DNA of 64,000 bases from Limanda limanda (taxonomy: Eukaryota; Chordata; Actinopteri; Pleuronectiformes; Pleuronectidae), in NCBI RefSeq assembly GCF_963576545.1, contig NC_083645.1, forward strand, positions 3,930,001 to 3,994,000, read 5' to 3'. The stretch's first letter is position 1, and each line of letters starts with the position of its first letter. The translations under genes and the position numbers were made by a program. The notes below the pieces were generated by a model. The model was given only the letters and a program-made list of their open reading frames with translations. It was not told where the DNA came from and did no database searches. This document shows positions 36,018 through 45,846 of this stretch, piece after piece.

Positions 36018-36746
36018 ACAAGGTAAATTCTCTCAGGACCGAGGAAGAATATGTCATCACCTGGTTCCCCATAGAGCTGGTAGTAGTAAGTCAACACCAG
36101 CTCCATCGTTTGCTTGTCCTCTGATTTGTCAACTGCAAAAAAGTGATTCAAATCGCTGTTTCCTTTTGTATATTCCATATCTTGAATTTGACACCGCTTC
36201 CTAACCAGAAACCACTTTCACAGAGCCAGCTGGTATGAACATGAGTATTTTCTTATGTAGTGTCTTATACTGTAATTCATGTGACTCTCCCAGGCCAAGA
36301 ATTATATCATTGCTTCCTTGTGTGTTAACGTTCCAACACTTTTTCTTAATGTTCTCATCACTAGATACAAAATAGTTCATGCAGAACTGAGAGTGACCCT
36401 GATCAGCCAGAGAGAAGTCAACGCCTCCTCCATTCCAGGAGGAGGCAAGTCTTTTACCCTCCTCAATTTCCTCATAATGCCAATTGTAAAACACACTAGC
36501 CACTTGAATTGCAAAATGGAGAGTACCCTTCGCAGTGCCAACAACAACAGCCCCCAGTTTATCCAGAAGTCCAGCGTCCGTGGGGAGACTGTTGACTTCA
36601 TGCTCTACGCTGAGCAAGACCAACAACATCCAAAACAACAATACTAGTGTAGCGAGGTGGTAAAGTGGGGAAATTAATGATTGCAAACAACGCCACCAGG
36701 GGAGTTTCACCTCAGGACTATTATTATATTTTACATAAGACAGCAC
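36018..36746 (-). CDS. unrecognised secreted or membrane protein, 3' part lost
   Basis: The open frame 36746-36201 has a hydrophobic stretch (LYHLATLVLLFWMLLVLLS), then a polar ~140-residue region with Trp/Tyr-rich wording such as VFYNWHYEE and SQFCMNYF. If the acceptor-like CACTAG at 36644-36649 is used, translation could start at the Met at 36627-36629, giving a short signal peptide MLLVLLSVEHEV. A frameshift or splice near 36190 leads to a second frame (36178-36018) with YYYQLYGEPGDDIFFLGPER, cut off by LINE copy 1. Upstream, a GTAAGT donor lies at 36887-36892 and a TATA box, beyond the hAT insertion, at 41664. I do not recognise the family. It may be a host gene fragment or a gene carried by a retroelement. 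Confidence 0.45.
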
Positions 36747-37224
36747 AGGTTCTTTGGAATCACTTGGGCAAGAGACGTGTTTAACTAATAAAGAGTTACT
36801 TTAATAAATAAAATACACATAATCAAAAACACAATAAACACACTTGACACTTGAATTAAAATGCTTGACCACTGGACAGGGCTGTGACTTACCGCGGCGA
36901 CGAAAACCAAACAAAAGGGGGGAGGGATTAACAAAGCATGCCACCCGTGACACAGCACAGTGAGCACACCAAACAAAACAGATCGTGAAGAACTCCCACC
37001 ACCAGGAAATGGGTCGCCGCCTCCGGGCCACAGCACTTGACCACAACAAAAAGAAGATTAAAACAAGTCAAGGTTTAAAAACAATTTAAACAAACAACAA
37101 AATAACCCACATCCAAAAATAAATAAACACAATATAACTGGGGCCAAAATGTAACGTTAAAATACGGGCGTCCCTCCTACGTGTTCCCTCCACGTGCTGT
37201 GAAGGAAAAGCGTGGAGTGTAGAA
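36747..37224 (-). other. candidate 5' UTR exon and intron of the 36018 ORF
   Basis: Non-coding sequence upstream of the ORF. On the minus strand it contains CGCG|GTAAGT (donor at 36892). The sequence continues across the hAT target site to 41657 and beyond. A TTTTGGCCCCAG near 37145 after ACGTTACA could also be read as an LTR end plus primer-binding site, so an LTR-leader origin is an alternative. The last 8 bases (37217-37224, GTGTAGAA) are the hAT target duplication. Confidence 0.35.
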
Positions 37225-37626
37225 TAGGGATGAGCGAGTACAGCATTATCTGTATCTGTATCTGTTAACCATATGAATTATCCGTATCCGTACTCGGAGT
37301 GGGCGGTGCCTAACCCGGAAGTGGGCTGGTTCAACATAACTTTCTTTTTTAACTTTGAAATTTTTTTTATGATTTTTTTTATTTATTTCCACACCAGGGG
37401 CCCGTTTCACAAAGCAGGTTTAGTGAAAACTCTGAGTTAGTTAACCCTGAGATGAGGGAAACTCTGGTTTTTCAGTTTCACAAAGCCAGTTCAGCTTTAC
37501 TCTGAGTCAGTTACCCTGGCAACATACTCCGTGAACCTAACCTGCTCGCTGGCAGGTTTTCTTCAACTAACCCCGAGTTTCTCCTGCTCTTAAGTTGAAG
37601 CCTGCAGACTGAAGGCAGTGGCAGAC

Positions 37627-38996
37627 ATGGCGTGTCCTTTTATTGAAGAGCCAGTTGATGTCGAGGCGCAGATACTCCGCAGACATCTCCACCGGGAGAG
37701 GATTATTAGACCCCGATTGGATGTTTTATCATTCCCTGATGAGTATCTGTTTGAGCGTTTCCGTTTCTCTGCATCATCTATAATTTATATAAACGATATT
37801 CTCAGCCCTCACATCGCTCACATGACGCATCGTGGACATGCTCTCAGTTCCGAGCAAATTCTTTGTATTGCACTTCGTTTTTTTGCCAACGGCAGTGTTT
37901 TGTATAACGTCGGTGATGCAGAGCATGTGTCCAAGGCAACTGTCTGTCGGGCTGTCCGAAATGTGACACTTGCACTGAAACGGCTACTATGCTCGTTTGT
38001 AGTGTTCCCAAGTCACAGACCCACCAGACTTCTCAAAGAAGAGTTCCACAGAATTGCAGGTATCAGTCTAAGCAGTAATTCATTTATGTCATAAAGCTTT
38101 GAGACTTGAAGCACTAATCAGTCAATTTGATATATTTTAGGGTTTCCAGGTGTGATTGGCTGCATAGATGGCACTCACATTCCTATCATCGCTCCTTCAA
38201 TAAATGAAGGAGATTATGTGAATAGGAAATCTGTCCACAGCATTAATGTGCAGGTAGGCCTAAATAGTAGCCTTTAACATTCCAAATTAAATACACTACA
38301 CCATACAGCTAATTACTGTTCTCCACTGTGAAGATCATATGTGATGGAGCCCACATGATTAACAATGTGGAAGCGAAGTGGCCTGGGTCTGTGCATGACT
38401 CACGAATGTTTCGTGAGTCGACACTGAGTGCCAGATTTGCCGCTGGTGAGTTTATATATATAATTTATATACAGTATATAGTTATACCCTATGATCAAAT
38501 ATTTTGTTTCCTCCTATTGCAACTGAAACAAACTGTATCTTGTATTATCATAGTAGAGTTCGATGGTTACCTACTCGGAGACAGAGGGTACCCCTGCCAG
38601 CGCTATCTGCTGACCCCTTACCCTGACCCTGAGCCTGGCCCACAGCGACACTACAACTTGGCTCACTGCAGGACACGAGCCAGAGTGGAGATGACCATCG
38701 GGATACTCAAGGCCCGGTTCCAGTGCCTTCGTAGGCTCAGGGTCACCCCAGAGAGAGCTTGTGACATTATAGTGGCATGTGTGGTTCTCCACAACATTGC
38801 CACTATTAGAGGAGAACAATGTCCTACTCTTTCCCCCTGTGATCCAGGTATTAATCATACCCCCCCTGCTGATACACGAGATGGAAGAGCTGTTAGAGAC
38901 ATGATGTGTCAATCATTTCTAACTGACCCATCACCTCCCCAATGTTCAAGAACGACAATATGCATCTCATTTCATGAGGTCTTCTTTATTTCCTAG
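37627..38996 (+). CDS. Harbinger DDE transposase (HARBI1-like), four exons
   Basis: Nuclease of the Harbinger element, expected to cut and paste it with the Myb-like partner. The start is the ATG at 37627 ([15 protein letters not shown]); the GTG nine bases upstream is not needed. Proposed exons are 37627-38059, 38141-38253, 38334-38445 and 38554-38996, all with GT-AG introns and matching phases, giving 366 residues, close to the usual HARBI1 size. A helix-turn-helix-like part ([25 protein letters not shown]) is followed by the DDE core. First Asp is in [16 protein letters not shown] (exon 2), second in [10 protein letters not shown] (exon 3), Glu in [15 protein letters not shown] (exon 4). 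Intron 3 is 108 bases with no stop, so its retention would stay in frame. It appears intact. Confidence 0.9.
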
Positions 38997-39018
38997 AAGG
39001 ACAAATTTTGTACAGTTG

Positions 39019-40667
39019 TTAATCCTTTGTTGTTGAAACAATTAAAAAACATCCACCTGTGGGCACGTCACCCACCTTTAACTGATGGTCCAGCAGTTGT
39101 ATTTCCTTTTCTGTTTTGGTGATCTGCAGCCTTATGTGCTCCATTTCTAGGTGTGATTTGTTTATTTGAGATTCTAAATATACCTTGTAAAGTTGTTTCA
39201 CAGGGAGCTATAGGAACATAAATGACATTGAATTTCAGTGCCATGTCTATTTAGTGTCATTGTAAGTTGTGGGTCAATGCTGAACAACATCTTACTGAGG
39301 TAAGCTGTGCTGTGGAGGTTGATGGACCTTCTTCCCCATTGTAATTTCCAGCATGGCTCTGTTAGAGAGAAAGAAGTTGCAAGTTGTATTGTGGAACAAC
39401 ACTATTAACTGAGCCAAAGTTATTTAAAAAAAAAAAGGTGTATACTTCAGCAGGCCTCTCTGCATCTTCCCTCTCTGTGGCAGCTGATAAGGTTTCTTCA
39501 TCATCCACCTGTAATGAAACAGAATGTGTGTGTTATATTCTACCAATTATGAAAAATCTGTGGAATATTAAGAGTACTTACAACAGCATGGAGGTCTGTT
39601 ATGGCAGAAGGCTCAACGAGACAGATTACACCATCAGTAACTGGTAGAAAATGAAGATTAGACAGTTGATGATTACCCAGAAAAGTGCCCCACCTAATTT
39701 AAACACAATTTTTCAAACTCTGAGTCACCTTAAAATAGATTGATATCTGAAAGCAAAAGCAGCCAATTGCAAAGAACTGTAGCTTACTGCTACAAGAAAA
39801 ATCAGTGTGCCAACTAAGTTGTGTCTAAGATGAATGGGTGGCCATTACTGAGCGAACACTAGAAAAAGGATTAACGTACATGCCATTCATTTGAATAACT
39901 TACCTCTTATGTAGGCCCCTGTGACCTGGGGCGTGGGTGGGTCCGATGAACTCCCCCCAGAGATGCCCTCAGCAATGGGTCGTCCACTGTTCTGACTGAG
40001 GGCCATCTTTTCAGCCTCTGTGAGAGGTGGTGGTGGTGGCCCGCCACCTGTTTTGCGGGCCTCAGCCTTTTTTCTGTTGGCTATAATGGAGGTCAAATTT
40101 AAATACATACAGAAAACACAACTTTGGAGACTTGTATGTATAAAAGGCATTTAGGTGTTGCTTTCATAGAGACAATATTAAATACTGGCAGTGTTGGGAT
40201 TTCTCTTTTTTTTGCAGATTTCCCTAATTACTTAAATATATCCATCACATGTTGAATGTAGCCACTAAATGCTGTTTAATGAGGGCAGGCTAAACAACAT
40301 CACAATTGCTTGTACTTTATTATACCTTACCTGTTTGAACTACATTTTTATATTTCATCTTTAGCTGCTGCCAAGTCCGTTTGGTGCCTGTTGGGTTGCA
40401 CCTGTGCTCACAGACACACATATGGAATATAATTGTTGAATAAGTGGAACATTCAAGACAAAACATTTCTTTTTTTTCTCAAATTAATACTGACGCATTG
40501 ACTCGGTCAGCAATTTCCTGCCACGCAAGATCCCGCGCTTTTGCTGTTGCCACAGTATTGCTTCTTTTTAAAAATATATGCTCACTTTCTGCATACGCAG
40601 TCATTAATATTTCCAACTCCACTGGGGAGAAGTAGGAGGATCGAGGCTGTTTACTACTTGTTGCCAT
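39019..40667 (-). CDS. Harbinger Myb/SANT-like DNA-binding protein
   Basis: Second gene of the element, convergent to the transposase. In studied Harbingers this protein binds the ends and helps bring the transposase to the nucleus. Exon 1 is 40667-40495 (MATSSKQPRSSYFSPVELEI, then a SANT-like helix set ending AWQEIADRVN), exon 2 40401-40331 (CNPTGTKRTWQQLKMKYKN) and exon 3 40080-39904 (NRKKAEARKTGGGPPPPP, then SGRPIAEGISGG). Phases join these three. Weaker exons follow at about 39640-39585 (TDGVICLVEPSAITDLHAV) and 39510-39450 (VDDEETLSAATERED). The last exon, about 39215-39019, is a C-terminal coiled coil (LESQINKSHLEMEHIRLQIT). The exact 3' exon borders are less sure. Confidence 0.85.
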
Positions 40668-40919
40668 GGTGAATCATGTTATCTGTGTTCCATTGATGAA
40701 GGCTTTTTATATCCTCATGCACAAGCTTCACTCAGGGTTACCTTGACTCTGAGTTGATTGAACTAAGTGTTATCACCTGTTCTGAAACCGAAAACTTAGA
40801 GTTTGACAGCTCAGAGTTGCTCAACCCAGAGTTAAGGTTTTAACTCAGAGTTTGTTGAACCTGCTTTGTGAAACGGGCCCCAGGTGTGTGTGTGTGTGTG
40901 AGAGTGTGTGTGAGTGAGT

Positions 40920-41298
40920 AGCGAGGGACGTTCACTGTCTCCCGGAGAAATGAACACTGTGTTTTTAGTATAGAAAGACGTGAATTATATTCGTTCACAA
41001 GTCATACAGACTGGTTTTGTTATTTTCACTTTACATTAACACTTAAAGTTTAGTGCAGTGTAATTGTTTGCCGTGATAATTAAATGCCAGTGTGATAATA
41101 AATGACAATTTCAAACCATACAAACTGTCGTGTTGTACTGTATTTAATAGAGGTTTACTTTACTGTAAAGTAAGTGTAAATGTAAAGTAAAAATAACAAA
41201 ACCAGTCATTATGACTTGTGAACAAATATAATTCACGTCTTTCTATACTAAAAACACAGAGTGTTCATTTCTCCGGGAGACAGTGAACGTCCCTCGCT
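40920..41298. repeat. inverted repeat (foldback) within the hAT MITE
   Basis: Left arm 40920-41043 and right arm 41175-41298 are near-perfect reverse complements: AGCGAGGGACGTTCACTGTC against GACAGTGAACGTCCCTCGCT, continuing through the AGTATAGAAAGACGTGAATT region. The loop is about 131 bases. Transcribed, it would make a long hairpin RNA. Confidence 0.9.
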
Positions 41299-41656
41299 AC
41301 AGCTCCAGCGCTCCTCTACTGAGCCAATGCAGGTCTCGTGAAAAATTTTCCAAAGACTCGTACCCGAAGACCCAGTCGGGAAATGAACGAATCATTTCTG
41401 CTTCCTTGACTGAGCCTATGGAACAGTCCCGATGCGCAGTGAACCTGAGTGACAGAGACAGAGAGCTGTTCTGTGAGTGAGTGAGCAGAGCCGTGTGTGA
41501 CGGGAGGAGCGCTGTGACGCTGTGTGAGGATTTTCATTCAGTCCGAGCACAGATAATGACTCCGATTACTCGTATTATACTCGTGATCGGCAAAAGTGCT
41601 TTATCCGTACCGGATACTCGTTTCAGCCGAGTATCCGGCTCATCTCTAGTGTAGAA

Positions 41657-42384
41657 CAAAGATATTTATAGCCATGCGGAGCCAAGTAGTGTATCTCACA
41701 CCACGGCTTTTGTCTCGGTTACTCAGATACTTGAATTGCAGTTGAGGTCTTGTGATATTAAAAAACAGTATAAAACCAGAGCTTCAGCAAAGGCCCCAAA
41801 CTCCAGTAATGCCAGAACAGCAGGTCCACGTCCGAGACACTGGGGCTGATGGTATCCGATGAGGGGGCAGGGCCTCACCCTATCAAACAAACAATTTCAG
41901 TGATGGATCATAACAAATCAGCAATTTACGAGCTTGTGGGACCATACGTACCACCATATCAGGCCAAGGCAGCTTTTTAGTAAACAAAGAGGGAGGGATC
42001 TTCTCAGCTTTAGCCGAGTCTCGTAGCTTAGCTGTAAGGTTGAATAATGTGTCAGCTAAGGCCAGGTAACCGCGAGGACGGCAGGCAACGCTACCTACCA
42101 AGCTGGCGCGCTCCTGCACTCGACGGTCTCAGCGGGCGATTCTGTGCCGGCCGCCAATCTCAACTGCGAGGGATATTTCTTTCACGCTGTCATGCAACCC
42201 GACCACGCTATGTTGATCTCTAACCAGAGCCAGAGGGAGGGCAAGTGAAAGGTGGCTTTCTCCTTAATTAGGGCACGATAGAGCGCCCCGTAGCGGCGGG
42301 GAGGGCTCACGCATCTGGCTACACTAGCATCTAAGTCACTGTCAATATCCGAGACGTAACCCTTGGGTTACCATTCTCAAACCA
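41657..42384 (-). other. TATA-bearing sequence between env remnant and hAT MITE
   Basis: A GC-rich stretch (42060-42320) followed by a less GC-rich one with a TATA box. The minus-strand frame 42119-41883 (78 residues, with LPWPDMVVRMVPQARKLL) is not recognised. The palindromic GTAACCCAAGGGTTAC lies at 42356-42371. It may be the 3' LTR or downstream part of the retrovirus-like element, or host promoter DNA. I could not decide, because no second copy exists in the window. Confidence 0.35.
41664..41671 (-). promoter_or_regulatory. TATA box upstream of the hAT insertion
   Basis: The minus strand reads CTATAAATA at 41663-41671. The hAT target site starts 8 bases downstream. Before that insertion, the expected start of transcription 25-30 bases downstream would have fallen at about 37205-37215, upstream of the GTAAGT donor at 36892. 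The gene link is inferred. Confidence 0.4.
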
Positions 42385-43027
42385 CTAGTTGTACAGACGG
42401 AGCTCTTTTTCTAGGACTGTCTTTAGTTTTGAACTCCCTGTTGCTGAGCCACTGAATCCACGACTGCTTCTGTATTTCCAACTCCCTCCTGTTGCCATTG
42501 GGTGTTTATCAAAAAAGAAATTCACTTGAGCTTCCTTTATAATTGTGCGTTGTACCATATCCAGAGCCATGAGAGTCAGAGGAAATGTCCGGAAATTTCT
42601 AGCAGATTCAGATATAACTGAGGCTGTGAAGTGTGTGGTGAACCAGGCCTCAGTGGAAAGAGTTGGGATGGTTGTGTGCTCTCCCTTCAAAGTACCTTCC
42701 ACATATTTAACATGTCACCTTTGGTTTTTATTAGGTTTCATTTTGTTGTATCTTTCTTTGCCGATCTGTTCAGTAACAAAATCTTAATTAATTTTGTCCT
42801 CATTTCCTATTTGATTGTTACATTTTTTTCCAACTGGATGAACGTACAGATTTTTAGGATTAATTTCTAATATCCAGTCATTGATCATCAGGTATGTGGG
42901 CACATTTTCTACTGTCTTTGCATAGTGACGGATGATGCTTCTTACATCTTTGCCTGATTTAATCTCATGACAATTGGAAATAATTTCCGTTAGTTCTGTC
43001 TTGTCCTCAATCCAACTAATTTTCTCC

Positions 43028-43064
<37 letters not shown>

Positions 43065-44460
43065 CTCTGAATTTTTTTCCCAATCAAAAAATGCTCCTAA
43101 CTTTTGGAAATTGACCTTTTCTGGAAGGGGCTGATCAGCATGAAAGAATCCCCAAGTCAGAGCCTCAACTTTATATAAGCCATCACTGAACATCTTAAAG
43201 TCTCCATCATGGGGAATAAATCTCCTTGGCTCATTTGGCCACTCTCTGAAGCTCAAAACCGACGTTGATTAACACTTGTTCATCAGAAATTTCCTTTCGT
43301 TGGTAAACACTGCCTCTCCTTCGCTGCCAGGCTCATTTCTAATAATTGCGTCTCCGTTTCTATCAAGGTTTGCCACCACCTTTGTGCTGTTGTCTTTGTG
43401 ACGCCACTTCACTCTGTCTGGAGAGATTTCTTGAGTCATTCTTCTGTCCCGTGTGCCGGACCTGAATCACAGTATCCCTCAGATGCAGCTCTGTCTCAAT
43501 GCTGCTCTTACGAAGCTCTGCAGGGTTTGGATGAAGACTTTATCGGATCCGATCTCACATGCCACCACACTTGTTGTTTTGATCGTATCACTGACTCTGG
43601 AGGTCCTCTGAATAACTTTGCCCCCATCTTGGGCTCCGTACCCAGACGATCTCATCTCTCCTGAATTTTCTTTCACCCCATGACTGACCAGCACCAGTCT
43701 GCTGTCCTCTGACAGAGGCACAGAGGCCCCACGGATCAGTTTTGATCAGATGCATTGAGAACGGACTTTAGGTGGTACACATTCTGTTGTTCAATGATAG
43801 GTTGGTTTATGATGAGCCCTATTTCTAGATTCTGCGGATCTACTGATATAGGGATTGCACTGCCAAGGCTTAATGCCAGGTGTACCTGGGAGGGCTGCAC
43901 GATCGTAGTGGTAGTGGACTGCAAGATTCTTTCAACGAGATCTAAAGACACTAAATAGGTGGGGATCCTACTGGCGCTTAAGCTGTTGACCGTGGAGCCA
44001 ACCTCTCTAAAGAGGTCCTGCATTATGTCTTTCACTACCTGAACATACGTTATATCGTCCCTCACGATAACTGACAGAGTGTCTATGGCGTGCAGGGTAT
44101 TATTTAGGAGAGCAGAGTGGAGGTTGACAGCCAGTACAGTACCCTGGAGTGTTTTTCCCAGGTCCTGTAACTGACTTTGTGGGGGTTAAGGCTCTGTTGG
44201 ATTCCTGGCATTTCGTCGTCTAGTTCACTCGTATGTCTTTGGAGTGCACCGATGCTGATTGAGTTGGCTACTGATAGGCCCATGGTGAAAAGGGATCCAA
44301 TAGCGAATGCTGCTAGGACAAGGGTCCCAAGGAACCTTTTTGGTCTCTTTTGGTTACTGAGGTCTTTCTCAGTGACTAGCAACCTTTGCAGTTGCTTGAG
44401 AATATACACAGTGGTCTGCTTGGCATGTTCCATGTGTTTGGATTCCACTTAGCCGCCCCT
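42385..44460 (-). pseudogene. retroelement envelope-like glycoprotein, broken
   Basis: Env-like reading frames in several phases. The first (44448-44104) has a basic furin-type site RPKR at 44335-44346 followed by a hydrophobic Gly/Ala/Leu-rich stretch, as expected for a fusion peptide at the start of a transmembrane subunit. Further pieces lie at 44065-43736, 43721-43479, 43256-42990 and 42702-42385. Frameshifts separate them, and an (AAT)n microsatellite interrupts at 43029-43064. A normal surface subunit upstream of the cleavage site is missing, where the L1 fragment and a rearranged stretch lie. The family appears to be an Env of fish LTR retroelements. This copy is non-functional. Confidence 0.65.
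43029..43064 (+). repeat. (TTA)n microsatellite in the env remnant
   Basis: About 12 TTA/ATT units. It gives runs of Asn or Ile in minus-strand frames and probably arose after the element died. Confidence 0.9.
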
Positions 44461-44584
44461 CAGTCAACTGTGGGGGGGTACGGATGTGCTTTCTGTACAC
44501 CCTTTGGGTGTAGAGCCCGCAACGGGTGATGAGGAGTCCAGGTGTGTTCTGAAAGAACTGCATTGGGTGAGTCCACACATTTAG
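44461..44584 (-). other. junction segment between env remnant and L1 fragment
   Basis: About 120 bases that fit neither the L1 endonuclease nor the env frame clearly. A 70-residue minus-strand frame crosses it. It may be a remnant of the env leader or surface part. Confidence 0.3.
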
Positions 44585-45378
44585 ACAGGAGTTCTGATAT
44601 CTCTAGCAAGGCTAGCACTTTTCTCTGAGGTGATTTTTTTCTGATAAGCTGAGTAAGATATTATCTCTCCTCTCAGGTAAGCTTTGCATGCCTCCCAGAT
44701 GGCTGCTGCCGATGTATCTGAGTTAACATTGGTAGAGATATAAAGATCAATGCGGCTCTTAATAGTCAAAACAAAGTTTGGGTCAGACAGCAATATAGAA
44801 TTAAAGAGTCAGGGAGAGTGTTTCATAGATCCACCAGGAAGAGAGATGTCGACAACCACTGTTGCATGGTCAGATATCACAATGGAATTGTGCGAGCATA
44901 AACTAACAGATGGTAGGAGTTTGCTTTCAATGAGAAAGTAATCAATACGGGAGAATGTGCCATGGACAGGAGAAAGAAAGAGAACTGTTTAGTACAAGTG
45001 TTGAGAAAGCGCCAGGCATCTGCGACTGCATATTGATCCATAAACATCTGAATTACTTTTGATGATTAAGATAGAGCAGAGGGCTTATTGGATGATCGAT
45101 CAAGTGAAGGGTCAAGACAGCAATTGAAATCACCAGCAAGAATGAGTTGGTGGAAGTTCAAGTCAGAGAGAGAAAAAAAGGTTTTTGAAAAAATTATCAT
45201 TGTCCCAGTTTGGGCAATACACATTTGCCAAAATCAGGTTATGACTTCCTATTTTGCCTGTGATGATGACATAGCGCCCATTTGTGTCAGACACCACTTT
45301 GGTCACGGAGAAGGGCACTGATTTGTGAATAAGAATTGCAACCCCCCTGGCTTTACTTGAAAAAGAGGAGTGAAAAGT
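44585..45378 (-). pseudogene. L1-type LINE endonuclease fragment
   Basis: The minus strand carries ordered APE-endonuclease blocks of an L1/Tx1-like ORF2. These are FSSKARGVAILIHKSV (about 45310-45360), NLILANVYCPNWDN, LILAGDFNC (about 45120-45145), then SDHATVVVDI (about 44850-44880) and finally the linker WEACKAYLRGEIISYSAYQKK. Stops and frameshifts are present. It lacks both the ORF1/5' part and, unusually, all RT and 3' UTR with poly(A). It sits exactly between the integrase N-terminus and the env remnant of the retrovirus-like element. Confidence 0.85.
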
Positions 45379-45772
45379 GCTGAAGTGTACTTAGAGTGGC
45401 TTTGTAACCTCTATGGCCACCGAAAGGGGAATCGTGAGCGTGGGATAACATTACCCCCCTATGGTCGGTCGGAACGACCCATCGGTTTGGTCCTTGGCCA
45501 TTACGGGTGTAGATGAGCAAATCTTTTTCCATCTTCAGATGGGGTAGTGCCACTTGTAATGCCCGAATCTCCCTGGGTTGGTCAGTAAATGGTTGAGAGT
45601 CTTGCGGGGGAGGTTTCGTGACTATCTGGCGGATGGCATTGATGACGGGATCCTGCTCCTGCATGGCAACCAAGTCTGCATCTTCAGGTTTACGTCCCAG
45701 ATGCAGGATCTGATCGCAGGCTTGGGGGTTCTCTTGTCTTTCCCTTGCCTGTCGTTGGGTGATAGCATTCAC
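45379..45772 (-). pseudogene. retroelement integrase N-terminal part
   Basis: The frame includes the H-x-H spacing of the zinc-binding N-terminal domain near its C-terminal end (HDSPFGGHRG at about 45415-45445). It stops where the L1 fragment begins at 45378, before the second half of the zinc finger. The DDE catalytic core and the C-terminal domain are absent from the window. In a functional element this protein would insert the cDNA. Here it is deleted. Confidence 0.8.
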
Positions 45773-45846
45773 TACGCAGGTTTGGGGACTTGGAAGTCCA
45801 TCACCCTGTAGTTCCTAGTGCACGCCTTTGTCTGCACCTAGCTTGG

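Larger units (their letters stand above)
37398..40880 (+). mobile_element. complete PIF/Harbinger transposon
   Basis: A 3,483-bp element with inverted ends GGGCCCGTTTCACAAAGCAG at 37398 and the same sequence inverted at 40861-40880. It is flanked by an exact 3-bp duplication CAG (37395-37397 and 40881-40883). Subterminal AACTCTGAGTTA and CTCAGAGTT motifs recur on both sides. It encodes two convergent genes: a DDE transposase (plus, 37627-38996) and a Myb/SANT-like protein (minus, 40667-39019). That is the full two-protein set of this superfamily. No disabling mutation was seen in the transposase, so this copy may be young or recently active. Confidence 0.95.
37225..41648. mobile_element. hAT MITE interrupted by a Harbinger element
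   Basis: The ends are TAGGGATGAGC (37225) and, inverted, TAGAGATGAGC (ending 41648), with an exact 8-bp duplication GTGTAGAA at 37217-37224 and 41649-41656. Eight-base duplications and such ends are diagnostic of hAT. Without the Harbinger insertion the element is about 938 bp and has no transposase. It carries a large foldback, with arms of about 124 bp at 40920-41043 and 41175-41298, and a terminal hairpin CCGGATACTCG/CGAGTATCCGG near 41612-41638. Confidence 0.9.

Noticed and set aside
36911..36926. ACAAAAGGGGGGAGGG as a polypurine tract for a plus-strand retroelement
   Set aside because: No LTR follows on the plus strand, and the neighbouring coding pieces all lie on the minus strand.
37618..37626. 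GTG start for the Harbinger transposase
   Set aside because: An ATG nine bases downstream at 37627 is in frame and fits the family; eukaryotic GTG initiation is not needed.
43029..43064. Poly-Asn/Ile tract as a protein feature
   Set aside because: It is a (TTA)n microsatellite expanded within a dead env reading frame.
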